Shown here: piece by piece, positions 12,286-22,515 of the stretch
Numbering within the stretch: the stretch's first letter is position 1
How the letters are laid out: each line of letters begins with the position of its first letter
Origin: Bradyrhizobium sp. CCGUVB1N3
GTDB taxonomy: Bacteria; Pseudomonadota; Alphaproteobacteria; Rhizobiales; Xanthobacteraceae
DNA: 64,000 nt
NCBI RefSeq assembly: GCF_024199925.1
Contig: NZ_JANADR010000001.1
Span: 4,154,001-4,218,000 of the forward strand
Reading direction: 5' to 3'
Program-made: the position numbers and the translations under genes
The notes under the pieces: model-generated
What the model saw: only the letters and a program-made list of their open reading frames with translations
What the model was told of the DNA's origin: nothing
Database searches by the model: none

Positions 12286-14361
12286 ATGCGACTGACCGCC
12301 GGAACGCCCGCACGCCTCGGTGCAAGCTGGGACGGACGCGGCACCAACTTCGCGCTGTTCTCCGCCAACGCGCAGAAGGTCGAGCTGTGCCTGTTCGACA
12401 GCCAGGGCCGGCGCGAGCTCGAGCGCATCGAATTGCCCGAGCGCACCGAGGACGTCTGGCACGGCTATCTGAACGACGTCTCGCCGGGCCAGCTCTACGG
12501 CTACCGCGTGCACGGCCCCTACGAGCCCGAGCACGGCCACCGCTTCAATCCCAACAAGCTGCTGCTCGACCCCTACGCCAAGCGGCTCGCCGGGCGGCTG
12601 GTGTGGAGCGACGCGCACTTCGCCTATCGCACCGGCAGCCCGCGCGAGGATTTGTCCTTCGACCGGCGTGACAATGCACGCGGCATGATCAAGGCCGTGG
12701 TCGTCGACGAGACCTTCAACTGGGGCCGGCGCGAAATCCGCCCGAACATCCCCTGGGACGAGACGATCATCTACGAGGCCCACGTCAAGGGGCTGACGCA
12801 GAGGCGCGACGACGTGCCGCCGAACCTGCGCGGCACCTTTGGCGGACTGTCCTCGCCCGCCATGATCGAGCATCTGAAACGGTTGGGCGTGACCACCGTC
12901 GAGCTGCTGCCGATCCACGGCTTCATCGACGACCGCGTGTTGGTGGAGAAGAAGCTCGTCAACTACTGGGGCTACAACACCCTCGCCTTCTTCGCACCGG
13001 AGCCGCGCTACGCACAGGACAATCCACTGGATTCCTTCCGGACTACCGTGGCGCGCCTGCACGATGCCGGCATCGAGGTGATGCTCGACGTTGTCTATAA
13101 CCATACCGCTGAAGGCAACCATCTCGGCCCGACGCTGTCTTTCCGCGGCATCGACAACGCGTCCTATTACTGGCTGAACCGCGAGAACCCGCGCTACTAC
13201 GACGACTTCACCGGCTGTGGCTCGTCGGTGAACCTCACCCATCCTCGCGTGCTCCAGATGGTGACGGATTCGCTGCGCTACTGGGTCGAGGTCTGCCATG
13301 TCGACGGCTTCCGGTTCGATCTCGCCACCACGCTCGCGCGCGGACCGAACGGGTTTGATCGCGGCAGTTCGTTCCTGACCGCGGTCCGCCAGGATCCGGT
13401 GCTCCAGGGCGTAAAGCTCGTCGCCGAACCCTGGGACCTCGGCCTCGGTGGCTATCAGGTCGGCGCGTTTCCCTCGCAATGGTCGGAATGGAACGACCGC
13501 TATCGCAGCGCCATGCGCCGCTACTGGAGCGGCGAAGGCAGCCTGATCGGCGACGTCTCGAGCCGCATGACGGCGTCATCCGACCTGTTCCACCATGACG
13601 GACGCAAGCTGCGCGCCAGCATCAACCACATCACCGTGCATGACGGTTTTACGCTGGCCGACCTCTTCAGCTACAACCAGAAGCACAATGAGGCCAATGG
13701 CGAGGACAATCGCGACGGCTCCAACGACAACCACAGCAACAATTGCGGTGTCGAGGGCCCGACCGACGATCCGCAAATCCTGTCGCTGCGCCGCCAGCTC
13801 CGCAAGAACGTGCTCGCCTGCCTCATGCTCGCCCAGGGCACGCCGCTGCTGCTCGCCGGCGACGAGATCGGAAACACCCAGTCCGGCAACAACAATGCCT
13901 ATTGCCAGGACAATGAGGTGGGCTGGGTGCTCTGGGACAATCTCGGCAAGGACGGCGAGGACATGGTCGAGTTCGTGAACCAGCTCGCCGAGATCCGCCG
14001 CCGCTTCTCGCAGCTCCGCAGCCAGAGCTGGCTCGACGGCCGCCGCGCCAACGGCTCCTACGGTGTCCTGTGGCTGACGCCGGCGGCCGAAGAGATGACG
14101 GAGAGCGACTGGAATTTTCCGGAAGGCAGATTTCTCGCCTATGTGCTCGGACCGCTGGAACCCGGCGTGTCCGCGATCTTTATTGTCCTGAACGCCGCAC
14201 CGGAAGAGATCGGATTCAAATTGCCCAAAATGGCCGAATACAAGGGCTGGCAGCAGATCCTGAATACGACCGATGCCAAGCTGAACACGGTCGATTTCCT
14301 GCCTGGCACCGACAGCAAGGCGCCGCCGCGCTCGGTGCTCGCCTTCGCGGGCGCGCTATGA
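12286..14361 (+). CDS. glgX: glycogen debranching enzyme
   Basis: This 691-aa protein is an isoamylase-type debranching enzyme. It has an N-terminal CBM48 domain (GTNFALFSANAQKVELCLFD), NYWGYNTLAFFAPEPRY, VDGFRFDLATTLAR (nucleophile), VKLVAEPWDLG (acid/base Glu) and ITVHDGFTLADL. It cuts alpha-1,6 branches and releases short linear maltodextrins. These can feed TreY/TreZ or MalQ. The gene starts 3 bp after the glgB stop and its own stop overlaps the treZ ATG (ATGA at 14358-14361), so it is within the same transcription unit. All catalytic residues I can check are present. Confidence 0.94.
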   Translation: MRLTAGTPARLGASWDGRGTNFALFSANAQKVELCLFDSQGRRELERIELPERTEDVWHGYLNDVSPGQLYGYRVHGPYEPEHGHRFNPNKLLLDPYAKRLAGRLVWSDAHFAYRTGSPREDLSFDRRDNARGMIKAVVVDETFNWGRREIRPNIPWDETIIYEAHVKGLTQRRDDVPPNLRGTFGGLSSPAMIEHLKRLGVTTVELLPIHGFIDDRVLVEKKLVNYWGYNTLAFFAPEPRYAQDNPLDSFRTTVARLHDAGIEVMLDVVYNHTAEGNHLGPTLSFRGIDNASYYWLNRENPRYYDDFTGCGSSVNLTHPRVLQMVTDSLRYWVEVCHVDGFRFDLATTLARGPNGFDRGSSFLTAVRQDPVLQGVKLVAEPWDLGLGGYQVGAFPSQWSEWNDRYRSAMRRYWSGEGSLIGDVSSRMTASSDLFHHDGRKLRASINHITVHDGFTLADLFSYNQKHNEANGEDNRDGSNDNHSNNCGVEGPTDDPQILSLRRQLRKNVLACLMLAQGTPLLLAGDEIGNTQSGNNNAYCQDNEVGWVLWDNLGKDGEDMVEFVNQLAEIRRRFSQLRSQSWLDGRRANGSYGVLWLTPAAEEMTESDWNFPEGRFLAYVLGPLEPGVSAIFIVLNAAPEEIGFKLPKMAEYKGWQQILNTTDAKLNTVDFLPGTDSKAPPRSVLAFAGAL

Positions 14362-16112
14362 GGCCATCCTTCGGCGCCAAGGCAAGCAAGGAGGGCGTGT
14401 CGTTCCGGCTCTGGGCGCCCGGCGCCAGGCGGGTCGACCTCGTGCTCGACAAGCGCCATGCGATGCGGCGCCGCGAGGACGGCTGGCACGTGGCCGATAT
14501 TGCCGGGCTGACGGCGGGAGCCCGCTATCAGTTCAGGATCGACGACGAGCTCGACGTGCCCGATCCGGCCTCGGCCTTCCAGCCTGAGGATGTCTTCGGG
14601 CCGAGCGAGGTGGTCGATCACGACAGTTTTGAGTGGCGCGCCGGAGATTGGCGCGGGCGCCCGTGGCATGAGACGGTGCTGCTGGAATCCCATGTCGGCA
14701 CCTTCACGACGGAAGGCAGCTATCGCGCCATGATCGACAAGCTCGATCATCTCGTCGCGACCGGGATCACCGCGCTGGAATTGATGCCGCTGGCGGACTT
14801 CGCCGGCAAGCGCGGCTGGGGCTATGACGGTGTGCTGTGGTATGCGCCCGACAGCGCCTATGGCCGGCCCGAAGACTTGAAGGCGCTGATCGACGAAGCG
14901 CACCTGCGCGGCCTCATGGTCTTTCTCGACGTCGTCTACAACCACTTCGGACCCGAGGGAAACTATCTCGGCCGTTACGCGCCGAACTTCTTCACCGATG
15001 CCCATACGCCGTGGGGCAGCGCAATCGATTATCGCGTGCCGCAGGTCCGCGCCTTCGCGGTCGAGAATGCGCTCCACTGGCTCAGCGACTACCGCTTCGA
15101 TGGCCTGAGGCTGGACGCCGCCAACCACATCATGGCGATCCCCGGCGAGCAGTCGGTTTTGCATGATCTCAGCATTGCCGCGGGCCAGCTTGCGGCGGCC
15201 ACCGGGCGGCACATCCATCTCGTGCTGGAGAATGGCGACAATCGCGCGAGCCTGCTCGATCCCACTGAAGAGCCGCCGAACGGAAAATATCGCGGCCAGT
15301 GGAACGACGACTATCATCACGTCTGGCACGTGATGCTGACGCGCGAGTCCTCCGGCTATTATGGCGACTATCAGCGCTCGCCGAGCGGCGATCTCGCCCG
15401 CGCGCTGGCGTCGGGCTTCGTCTACCAGGGCGAGGTCTCCGCGTTCTGGGGCAACAAGCCGCGGGGCGAGCCGAGCCGGCAGCTTCCGCCGGATACTTTC
15501 GTCAACTTCCTGCAGAACCACGATCAGATCGGCAACCGGCCGTTTGGCGATCGGTTGGAGAGCATTGCGAGCCCCCGGGCGATCGAGGCCGCGCTCGCCG
15601 TGACCCTGCTCGCGCCGATGGTACCGATGCTGTTCATGGGCGAGGAGTGGGGATCGAACAAGCCGTTCCCGTTCTTCTGCGATTTCCACGGCGATCTCGC
15701 CAATGCCGTGCGCGAGGGACGGCGCCAGGAATATGCCTGGGCCTATGCAAAGTATGGCGACGAGGTGCCCGACCCGCTCGATCCGGCAACCCCGCAATCC
15801 GCCGTGCTCGATTGGGACTCGCGCAGCCCTGAGCACGACGCGCGGCTGTCGCTGGTCCGCGAGCTCCTGCGCATTCGCCGCACCGAAATCATGCCACGGC
15901 TTGCCGGCGCAGCCTTTGGCGAGGCCAAGGCCGCGGAGAGCGGGCTTTTGACGGCGCATTGGCGGATGGGAGACGGCGCGACGCTGCGCCTGACCGCCAA
16001 CCTTTCGGATCGCGAAATCGCATCACCTCAAATCACGGGCACGCCGATCTGGGGCGGCGAGCCCGGCGATCGACTTCCGCCCTGGTCGGTGGTCTGGCGC
16101 CTTACGAGGTGA
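14358..16112 (+). CDS. treZ: malto-oligosyltrehalose trehalohydrolase
   Basis: This 584-aa GH13 protein starts MRPSFGAKASKEGVSFRLWAP, the usual TreZ N-terminus with a CBM48-like domain. It contains VLLESHVGTFTTEG, WGYDGVLWYAPDSAYG, FDGLRLDAANHI (nucleophile), HLVLENGDNRAS (acid/base Glu) and FLQNHDQIGNRPFGDRL. It releases trehalose from maltooligosyl-trehalose made by TreY. The ATG at 14358 overlaps the glgX TGA. The same frame stays open back to 14070, but that stretch lies inside glgX and is not coding in this frame. The coupling of treZ to treY is the standard arrangement. Confidence 0.94.
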   Translation: MRPSFGAKASKEGVSFRLWAPGARRVDLVLDKRHAMRRREDGWHVADIAGLTAGARYQFRIDDELDVPDPASAFQPEDVFGPSEVVDHDSFEWRAGDWRGRPWHETVLLESHVGTFTTEGSYRAMIDKLDHLVATGITALELMPLADFAGKRGWGYDGVLWYAPDSAYGRPEDLKALIDEAHLRGLMVFLDVVYNHFGPEGNYLGRYAPNFFTDAHTPWGSAIDYRVPQVRAFAVENALHWLSDYRFDGLRLDAANHIMAIPGEQSVLHDLSIAAGQLAAATGRHIHLVLENGDNRASLLDPTEEPPNGKYRGQWNDDYHHVWHVMLTRESSGYYGDYQRSPSGDLARALASGFVYQGEVSAFWGNKPRGEPSRQLPPDTFVNFLQNHDQIGNRPFGDRLESIASPRAIEAALAVTLLAPMVPMLFMGEEWGSNKPFPFFCDFHGDLANAVREGRRQEYAWAYAKYGDEVPDPLDPATPQSAVLDWDSRSPEHDARLSLVRELLRIRRTEIMPRLAGAAFGEAKAAESGLLTAHWRMGDGATLRLTANLSDREIASPQITGTPIWGGEPGDRLPPWSVVWRLTR

Positions 16113-16114
16113 GC

Positions 16115-18898
16115 ATGCCTCCCGCCATTCCGCTCGCCACCTATCGCCTGCAATTCACCGCCGATTTCAACTTCGACGACGCCGCCAGGATCGTGCCTTA
16201 CCTCAAGGCACTCGGCATCATGCATGTCTACGCCTCGCCGCTGATGAAGGCGCGCAAGGGCTCGACCCATGGTTACGACATCGTCGACCACAGCCAGTTC
16301 AATCCGGAGCTCGGTGGCGAAGCCGGCTTCGTCCGCTTCAGCGACACACTGAAGCAGCATGATGTCGGCCTGATCATCGACTTCGTTCCAAACCACGTCG
16401 GCGTCCACTTTGCCGACAATCCCTACTGGCTGGACGTGCTGGAATGGGGACCGGCCTCGCCGCACGCAGCTTCCTTCGACATCGACTGGGACCAGTTGCC
16501 GTATCGCGCCCGCGGCGGCGTGCTGCTGCCGATCCTCGGCTCGGCTTATGGCGAAGCGCTGGAACGCGGCGAGATCGAGCTGCGCTATGATGCGGGCGAA
16601 GGCAGCTTTTCGGCCTGGTACTTCGAGCACCGCCTGCCGATCGCACCCGAGCGCTATGGCGAAGTCCTGCGAATGATCGTGAGGGAGGCGGATGCCACCG
16701 AGAGCGAGGCAGGAAAACACCTCCTGGCGGTCGCCGAACGCTACAAGGGGCTGCGTCATCCGAACCGCGAGGAAGCGCCGGCCTTCAAGGCCGAACTGAA
16801 TGCGATCGCCGGCGCTTGCGAAATCATGGAGCGAGGTCTTACCGCCTATCGTTCGGCCAAGGACCGCCCGACGCAAACGCTTGCCCTGCATCACCTGCTC
16901 GAGCGCCAGCACTACAAGCTCGGGCATTGGCGGCTGGCCTCCAGCGACATCAACTATCGCCGCTTCTTCGACGTCAATGGTCTTGCCGGCCTGCGGGTCG
17001 AGGACGCCAGCACCTTCGCGGCGACACACCGGCTGGTCAAGCAGTTGGTCGCGGACGGCAGGCTGCAGGGTATCCGGCTCGATCATATCGACGGCTTGCG
17101 CGATCCCGCGCAATATTGCCAGCGGCTGCGCCGGATCGTGCGCGACGCGCAAGGCACTGCAAAGCCATTCTACACCGTGATCGAAAAGATCCTGTGCGAG
17201 CACGAACGGCTGCCGCGCTTCGCCGGCGTTCACGGCACCACCGGCTATGAATGGATGAACGTCATCACCCAGGTGCTGGTCGATGCCAGGGGGCTCGACG
17301 CGCTCGACGAAACCTGGCGCCAGATCAGCAACCGCTCGCCGCGGCTTGCGCCCTATCTGATGGAAGCCAAGAGGCGCGTGCTGGACACGCTGCTCACCAG
17401 CGAGTTCACCGTGCTGACGCGCCTGCTCGCCCGCATCGCCAATGGGCACTACTCGACCCGCGACTTTTCCGCCGACAGCCTGCGGCAGGCGCTCGAGCTC
17501 TACGTGCTGCATTTCCCCGTCTACCGCACCTACATCACGACGAGTGGACCGACCGCTCACGACCGCAAGCTGATCGAAGAGACCATCGCACGCGCTCGCG
17601 CGGAATGGTTCGCGGCTGACGACGGCATTTTCGACTTCCTGCGCGACGCGCTGACCATGGACCTGCTGAGGCCGGATCGGCCGCCGCACAGCACCCCGCG
17701 CGTGCGCCGCTTTGCGCTGAAGGTACAGCAATTCACCGGGCCGATGGTGGCGAAGTCGCTGGAGGATACAGCCTTCTATCGCTATCACCGCCTGCTCGCA
17801 CTGAACGAAGTCGGCGGTGATCCCGCCGCAAAGGCTCTCGCGCTACCGGCGTTTCACGAGGTCATGAAGGCGCGCGCCAGGGAATGGCCGCATGGCATGA
17901 CGGCCACGGCCACGCACGACACCAAGCGCGGCGAGGACGCGCGGGCACGGCTCGCAGCGCTCAGCGAGATCCCGGGCGAATGGACCAGCGCGGTGGCACG
18001 CTGGAAGGTGCTGAACGTGCCGCACATCACCACGCATGGCGAGATGCGCGCGCCGTCGGCGACGTTCGAATACATGCTCTACCAGACGCTGCTCGGCGCA
18101 TGGACGCTCGGACCGCCTGACGCGAGCCTCATCGACCGCATCCAGGCCTACGCGCTCAAGGCGGCCCGCGAGGGCAAAGAGGAGACGAGCTGGCTCAATC
18201 CGAACGAAGCCTACGAGCAAGGTTTGCGGAATTTCATCGCGAAAGTCCTCGACCCCGCCGTCTCCGCCGAATTCCTGGACGCGCTCCAGACCCTCGCCCG
18301 GCGCGTTGCCCTGCTCGGCGCGCTCAATTCACTTGGCCAGCTCACTCTGAAGGCGACACTCCCGGGCGTACCGGATTTCTATCAAGGCACCGAATTCTGG
18401 GATCTGTCGCTGGTCGACCCCGACAACCGGCGTCCCGTTGATTTTGCCGCGCGAAGTGGTGCACTCGCTTCGCTCAAAAGTCCGGATTGGGACAGCCTCG
18501 CCGGGCACTGGCAGGATGGCCGGCTCAAGCTCGCCTGGACGCAGCGGCTCCTCGAATTGCGCACCGGGCTCGCCGATGTCTTCACCCGTGGCGACTACCA
18601 GCCGCTCGAGGTGAGCGGGCCGCACGGCGACCACGTCATCGCTTTCGCGCGGCGCCACGGACGCGATGCCGCGGTCATCGCGGTCGGACGATTGTTTGCA
18701 CCGTTCACCCAAGGCGGTCGTGAATGGCCGACCGCTCAAGCCTTCGACGCAAGCGTCAACGTGACGGGCTATGCGATCGCAGGGCACGACGGTGATGAGC
18801 TGCGGATCTCGCAGGCGTTTCGCGCGCTTCCCGCAACGGTGCTCAAGGCGCGCGTTGCGAGCGCAGCAAGGCCAGCGCGACCCCGCGGACGGGCCTGA
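16115..18898 (+). CDS. treY: malto-oligosyltrehalose synthase
   Basis: This 927-aa protein is a full-length TreY, which isomerises the reducing end of a maltodextrin into a terminal trehalose unit. Visible family motifs are PLATYRLQF near the start, YASPLMKARKGSTHGYDI, IIDFVPNHVG, GIRLDHIDGLRDP (nucleophile), YTVIEKILCEHERLP (acid/base Glu) and TATHDTKRGEDARARLAAL near the C-terminal third. It starts 2 bp after the treZ stop. A much longer in-frame start (15959) would lie inside treZ and is rejected. It is the last gene of the operon. The convergent gene on the minus strand ends only 9 bp beyond its stop. Confidence 0.95.
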   Translation: MPPAIPLATYRLQFTADFNFDDAARIVPYLKALGIMHVYASPLMKARKGSTHGYDIVDHSQFNPELGGEAGFVRFSDTLKQHDVGLIIDFVPNHVGVHFADNPYWLDVLEWGPASPHAASFDIDWDQLPYRARGGVLLPILGSAYGEALERGEIELRYDAGEGSFSAWYFEHRLPIAPERYGEVLRMIVREADATESEAGKHLLAVAERYKGLRHPNREEAPAFKAELNAIAGACEIMERGLTAYRSAKDRPTQTLALHHLLERQHYKLGHWRLASSDINYRRFFDVNGLAGLRVEDASTFAATHRLVKQLVADGRLQGIRLDHIDGLRDPAQYCQRLRRIVRDAQGTAKPFYTVIEKILCEHERLPRFAGVHGTTGYEWMNVITQVLVDARGLDALDETWRQISNRSPRLAPYLMEAKRRVLDTLLTSEFTVLTRLLARIANGHYSTRDFSADSLRQALELYVLHFPVYRTYITTSGPTAHDRKLIEETIARARAEWFAADDGIFDFLRDALTMDLLRPDRPPHSTPRVRRFALKVQQFTGPMVAKSLEDTAFYRYHRLLALNEVGGDPAAKALALPAFHEVMKARAREWPHGMTATATHDTKRGEDARARLAALSEIPGEWTSAVARWKVLNVPHITTHGEMRAPSATFEYMLYQTLLGAWTLGPPDASLIDRIQAYALKAAREGKEETSWLNPNEAYEQGLRNFIAKVLDPAVSAEFLDALQTLARRVALLGALNSLGQLTLKATLPGVPDFYQGTEFWDLSLVDPDNRRPVDFAARSGALASLKSPDWDSLAGHWQDGRLKLAWTQRLLELRTGLADVFTRGDYQPLEVSGPHGDHVIAFARRHGRDAAVIAVGRLFAPFTQGGREWPTAQAFDASVNVTGYAIAGHDGDELRISQAFRALPATVLKARVASAARPARPRGRA

Positions 18899-18907
18899 CA
18901 GCGAGAC

Positions 18908-19225
18908 CTACTTCCCGTCACCTTTGGTCAGCAGCAATTGCCCGCGCTTGCGAATGGTGGCCTGCGCCAGCTCGGCGAAGCGCTGCAACGACCAGGGCAG
19001 CACCACCTCGACGCGCACCTGATCCTCACCGACGTCGATCTGGCCTGCTGCGACCTGGCCGAGCGCGCGGATGCGGAAATTCATGCGGTCGCCCTCCCAG
19101 CGCTCCTCCTCGACATGCATCACCGGAATGCTTGCGGCCGCGCGGCCAAGCCCGGACTTCAGACGACGCGCGGCCTCCTCGCGACCGAGACGGTGCGGGA
19201 TCGAAACGACGAGCGGTGCTGACAT
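18908..19225 (-). CDS. polyhydroxyalkanoic acid system family protein
   Basis: This 105-aa protein reads MSAPLVVSIPHRLGREEAARRLKSG, then VEEERWEGDRMNFRIRALGQVAAGQIDV and VEVVLPWSLQRFAE. That pattern fits the small soluble family often annotated as PHA (polyhydroxyalkanoate) granule region or system protein. Its biochemical role is not established. I chose the ATG at 19225 because the SIPHRLGREEA start is the conserved N-terminus and a purine-rich GGAAGG lies about 10 nt upstream. The ATG at 19279 adds 18 poorly conserved residues. No other PHA gene is in view. It converges with treY and diverges from the DUF3309 gene. Confidence 0.75.
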   Translation of the reverse strand: MSAPLVVSIPHRLGREEAARRLKSGLGRAAASIPVMHVEEERWEGDRMNFRIRALGQVAAGQIDVGEDQVRVEVVLPWSLQRFAELAQATIRKRGQLLLTKGDGK

Positions 19226-19321
19226 GGCCCAAGCCTTCCCTTCACTGACCTTCACATAGTCAGGCCAAGGGAAATGCAAAAGGTTCCGCCGCCCTCGATC
19301 TTCCTGCGGTGATCCGATTCA

Positions 19322-19346
19322 GGAACTTTCGCTTCTACGGCCGGTT
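19322..19346 (+). promoter_or_regulatory. possible EcfG-type promoter upstream of the DUF3309 gene
   Basis: GGAAC at 19322-19326 is followed after 16 bp by GGTT (19343-19346), one mismatch from the CGTT of EcfG promoters. It lies 61 bp before the start codon of the small DUF3309 gene. Small proteins of this kind are common members of general-stress regulons in alphaproteobacteria. The -10 mismatch makes this a candidate only. Confidence 0.35.
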
Positions 19347-19407
19347 GCTCTCGGGGAACGTCAATCAATAGGCAACGGCCTTTCTCGAAGGGCCGGCGGA
19401 GATTTGC

Positions 19408-19572
19408 ATGTCCATCGGTACCATCATTCTGATCATTTTAGTCATCGCTCTGCTCGGCGGCTTCAGCGGCATCGGCGGCGGCCCGTTCTATGGCACCGGC
19501 TATTACGGTGGCGGAGGGCTGGGACTGATCATCGCCGTCCTGCTGATATTGCTTCTGATGGGACGGATCTAG
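19408..19572 (+). CDS. DUF3309 family small membrane protein
   Basis: This 54-aa protein has two hydrophobic segments joined by a glycine/tyrosine-rich loop: an N-terminal MSIGTIILIILVIALLGG, a GGGPFYGTGYYGGGG linker, and a C-terminal LIIAVLLILLLMGRI. The layout and the LLLMGRI ending are typical of DUF3309, a family of inner-membrane mini-proteins of unknown function widespread in Rhizobiales. A GCGGAG at 19396-19401 gives a good ribosome site. The codon frame is this one; the 64-residue frame overlapping it at 19404-19598 is a His/Arg-rich shadow. A candidate stress promoter precedes it and an inverted repeat follows it. Confidence 0.85.
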   Translation: MSIGTIILIILVIALLGGFSGIGGGPFYGTGYYGGGGLGLIIAVLLILLLMGRI

Positions 19573-19594
19573 CTTTGATCGTAGCTCTGAAATC

Positions 19595-19686
19595 GTAGGG
19601 TGGGCAAAGGCGCGAAGCGCCGTGCCCACCTCTTCTATCTCAATCCGCGGAAATCATGGTGGGCACGCTACGCTTTGCCCACCCTA
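19595..19686. repeat. intergenic inverted repeat (GTAGGGTGGGCAAAG family)
   Basis: GTAGGGTGGGCAAAGGCGCG at 19595-19614 continues to GTGCCCACC at 19622-19630. The reverse complement returns at 19657-19686, from GGTGGGCACG to GCTTTGCCCACCCTAC. The two arms make a large imperfect palindrome between the convergent DUF3309 and ligD genes. Such elements are scattered between genes in Bradyrhizobium genomes. Here it may also end transcription from both sides, although no T-run is evident. Confidence 0.75.
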
Positions 19687-19711
19687 CGGTTTCCGCGTCT
19701 GCGGCGAATGA

Positions 19712-22366
19712 CTACTTCACCTTCGCCGCCAGCTTCTTGATCGCGGCCTTGATCGGCGCGGCCGCGTCGTCATAGCCCTCCCAGGCCTTTGATCGCGCCA
19801 ATAATCCCGGCACCGTGCGCAGCGTATACCGCTTCGGATCGAGATCACCCTTCACCTGCGCCCAGGTCAGCGGCATGGAGACGGTCGCGCCGTCGCGGGC
19901 GCGCGGAGACAGCGGCGCCACGGCCGTCGACAAGCGATCGTTACGCAGATAGTCGAGGAAGATCTTTCCGTCGCGCAGCTTCTTGGACATATTGAGCAGG
20001 TATCGCTCGGGATCATCATCCGCCATCCATTTGCAGACGCCTTGTGCAAAGGCCTTGGCTTCCTTCCAGCTCACCTTGTCCTTCGCGCCGTAGAGCAGCG
20101 GCACCACCACATGCAGGCCCTTGCCGCCGGTGGTCTTGCAAAAACTTTCCATGCCGACATCGGAAAGGCGCTGCCGCATCTCCTTGGCCGCTTCGACCAC
20201 GTCGGCAAAATCGACGTCCGGCGCGGGATCGAGGTCGAAGACCAGACGTCCGGGCGTGTCGTAGGCATCCGGCGCGCAGTTCCAGGGGTGCAGCTCGACG
20301 CCGCCGATCTGCGCGACCGCAGCCAAGCCCTCGACACGGTCAATCTGCAAATACGGCTTGCGGTCGCCCGAAACTTTTGCGAGCTCGAGCAGGTTCGACG
20401 TGCCCTGCATGGCGTGGCGCTGGAAGAACTTTTCACCATAGATGCCATCAGGCGCGCGCAGGATCGAGCAGGGCCGCCCCTTCAGATGCGCGATCATCCA
20501 GTCGCCGACCGCCTCGAAATAGCGCGCGAGATCGAGCTTCGTGACGGGTTCGCCATCGCCGCCATCCGGCCAGAGCTCCTTGTCCGGCTTGGAGATGGCG
20601 ACGCCCATCACCTCGGCGGCGCCGGCCTGCTTCAGCCGCGTTCCCGCCTTTGCATTGCCCTTCCGCGGCGACGGCTCGGCAAGCTCGGTCTTTACCGGGG
20701 TCTCGGCCTCGACCTCCTCGGCCGGCTTGTCCTGCCGCAGGCCCTTGAACGCCGCCTGGCGGATGTTGCCGTCGGCGGTGAAGCCCGCGAACTCGATCTC
20801 GGCCACGAGCTCGGGTTTCAGCCAATGCACGTCGCGGGTCTTCTTCGGCGCGTTCTTGCCGCCGAACGGGCTCTCCTTGGCCTCCGCCGCCTTCAACAGC
20901 GGTATGATGCGCTTGACCTTGTCGGCACCAAAGCCAGTGCCGACGATGCCGACAAAGGCGAGATCATCGCCGCGGTGCACACCCGCCATCAGAGAGCGGA
21001 ATTTGCCATTCGTGGTCTTGTAGCCGCCGATCACGACCTCATGGCCGGCGCGGCATTTTGCCTTGGTCCAGCTTTCGGTGCGCCCCGAACGATAGGGTGC
21101 GTCGAGCTTCTTCGAGACCACGCCTTCGAGCTCGAGCTTGCAGGCCGATTGGAGCACCGCATCGCCACCGCTCTCGAAATGCTCGACATAGCGAATCTGG
21201 CTCGACTTCTTCCTGCGCGCGCCCAGCAACTCCTTGAGCCGCGCCTTGCGTTCCCCGAGCGGCAGCCGGCGCAGGTCAAGACCTTCCGCAAACAGGAGAT
21301 CGAAAGCAAAGAAGATGAGGTCATCGGTCTTGCCGTCCGCAAGCGCCGCCTGGAGCGCGGAGAAGCTCGGCGCTCCGTTGTGGTCGAGGGCTACGATCTC
21401 GCCGTCGATCAGCACATCCGGCAGCGCGCCGCCTTCCTTGGCGATTGATGCGAATTTTTCGGTCCAGTCGAGACCTTTGCGGGTCTTGAGCGTCGCTTCG
21501 CCGTCCTCGACGCGAAGCTGCACGCGGTAGCCATCGAACTTGATCTCGTGGCACCAGCCCTCGCCCGGGTGCGGACGCTCCACCGCCGTGCAGAGTTGCG
21601 GCGCCACGAAGTCCGGCATCTCCGACACCCTCTTCGCGGTCGTTGCTGTCGTCGCCTTGCCCTTCTTCAAGGCCACGCGCGGCGCAGGCTTGATGGTGCG
21701 CGTCTCTGGCTCGGTGCGATTGGACTGCCAGACCGCATCGGCCTTGCCCTTGGTGCCCTTCGCCAGCATGAACGGCTTTGGCGCGCGCCCCTTGCCCCCG
21801 GCGATCTGCTCCATCGCCCGGCCGGAGGCGACCGATTTGTCCGCGTCCAGGATGTCGTTGCCCTCGCCTTCGCGGGCATAGTCGTCGCGGTGTTTGATCA
21901 GCAGCCAGTTGGTGCGCTTGCCCCCGGTGCGGTCGTTGCGCATGCGCACGAGCACCCAGCTTCCATGCAACTTGTCGCCGTGCAGCGTGAACTTGAGGTC
22001 GCCCTTCTTGAAGCCGCGCTCGGGATCTTCAGACTCCCAATAACCGCGGTCCCACAGCATCACCGTGCCGCCGCCATACTGGCCCTCCGGAATGGTGCCT
22101 TCGAAATCGCCGTAGTCGAGCGGATGGTCCTCGACCTCGACCGCCAGACGCTTGTCATGCGGGTCAAGCGACGGCCCCTTCGTCACAGCCCAGGACTTGA
22201 AGACGCCGTCGAACTCCAGCCGAAGATCGTAATGAAGCCGGGTCGCATCGTGCTTCTGGATCACGAACCGCCGCTGCTTCGAAGGCGCCACCGCGGCCTC
22301 GCCCGAAGGCTCCGGCGTCTTGTCGAAATCGCGCTTCTTTCGGTAGGTGGAGAGGTTTCTCAGCAC
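19712..22366 (-). CDS. ligD: multidomain ATP-dependent DNA ligase D (NHEJ)
   Basis: This 884-aa protein has the three LigD modules in the order phosphoesterase, ligase, polymerase. Residues ~30-190 are the 3'-phosphoesterase ([35 protein letters not shown]). Residues ~235-545 are the ATP-dependent ligase with the nucleotidyl-lysine motif [10 protein letters not shown]. Residues ~590-884 are the archaeo-eukaryotic primase-type polymerase ([22 protein letters not shown]). It repairs double-strand breaks together with Ku. No ku gene is in this window, so Ku must be encoded elsewhere. It is a single gene flanked on both sides by intergenic repeats, with no obvious operon partner. Confidence 0.96.
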   Translation of the reverse strand: MLRNLSTYRKKRDFDKTPEPSGEAAVAPSKQRRFVIQKHDATRLHYDLRLEFDGVFKSWAVTKGPSLDPHDKRLAVEVEDHPLDYGDFEGTIPEGQYGGGTVMLWDRGYWESEDPERGFKKGDLKFTLHGDKLHGSWVLVRMRNDRTGGKRTNWLLIKHRDDYAREGEGNDILDADKSVASGRAMEQIAGGKGRAPKPFMLAKGTKGKADAVWQSNRTEPETRTIKPAPRVALKKGKATTATTAKRVSEMPDFVAPQLCTAVERPHPGEGWCHEIKFDGYRVQLRVEDGEATLKTRKGLDWTEKFASIAKEGGALPDVLIDGEIVALDHNGAPSFSALQAALADGKTDDLIFFAFDLLFAEGLDLRRLPLGERKARLKELLGARRKKSSQIRYVEHFESGGDAVLQSACKLELEGVVSKKLDAPYRSGRTESWTKAKCRAGHEVVIGGYKTTNGKFRSLMAGVHRGDDLAFVGIVGTGFGADKVKRIIPLLKAAEAKESPFGGKNAPKKTRDVHWLKPELVAEIEFAGFTADGNIRQAAFKGLRQDKPAEEVEAETPVKTELAEPSPRKGNAKAGTRLKQAGAAEVMGVAISKPDKELWPDGGDGEPVTKLDLARYFEAVGDWMIAHLKGRPCSILRAPDGIYGEKFFQRHAMQGTSNLLELAKVSGDRKPYLQIDRVEGLAAVAQIGGVELHPWNCAPDAYDTPGRLVFDLDPAPDVDFADVVEAAKEMRQRLSDVGMESFCKTTGGKGLHVVVPLLYGAKDKVSWKEAKAFAQGVCKWMADDDPERYLLNMSKKLRDGKIFLDYLRNDRLSTAVAPLSPRARDGATVSMPLTWAQVKGDLDPKRYTLRTVPGLLARSKAWEGYDDAAAPIKAAIKKLAAKVK

Positions 22367-22464
22367 GAGCGGCCCCGCATTCTCTGGACTTCAGCCTAAC
22401 ACGGCCAAAGTCCGGCGCGGAACCAGAACAGTTGAACGTGCGCTAAGGTTCCTGAGGCGCCGTC

Positions 22465-22502
22465 GTCGTTCCGGGGCGCGTGCAACGCGAACCCGGAATG
22501 AC
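22465..22502. repeat. short intergenic palindrome (TTCCGGGGCGCG family)
   Basis: GTCGTTCCGGGGCGCG at 22465-22480 pairs with CGCGAACCCGGAATGAC at 22486-22502, leaving a small loop. It lies in the 149-bp gap between ligD and kdpE, both on the minus strand. It resembles a frequent Bradyrhizobium intergenic element and could fold in the transcript reading out of kdpE. I see nothing else in this gap. Confidence 0.65.
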
Positions 22503-22515
22503 GGAGTTCGTGGCA

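Noticed and set aside
19712..22366. Search for a ku gene next to ligD
   Set aside because: No Ku-like protein is encoded in any frame around ligD; the neighbours are a PHA-system protein, a DUF3309 peptide and kdpE.
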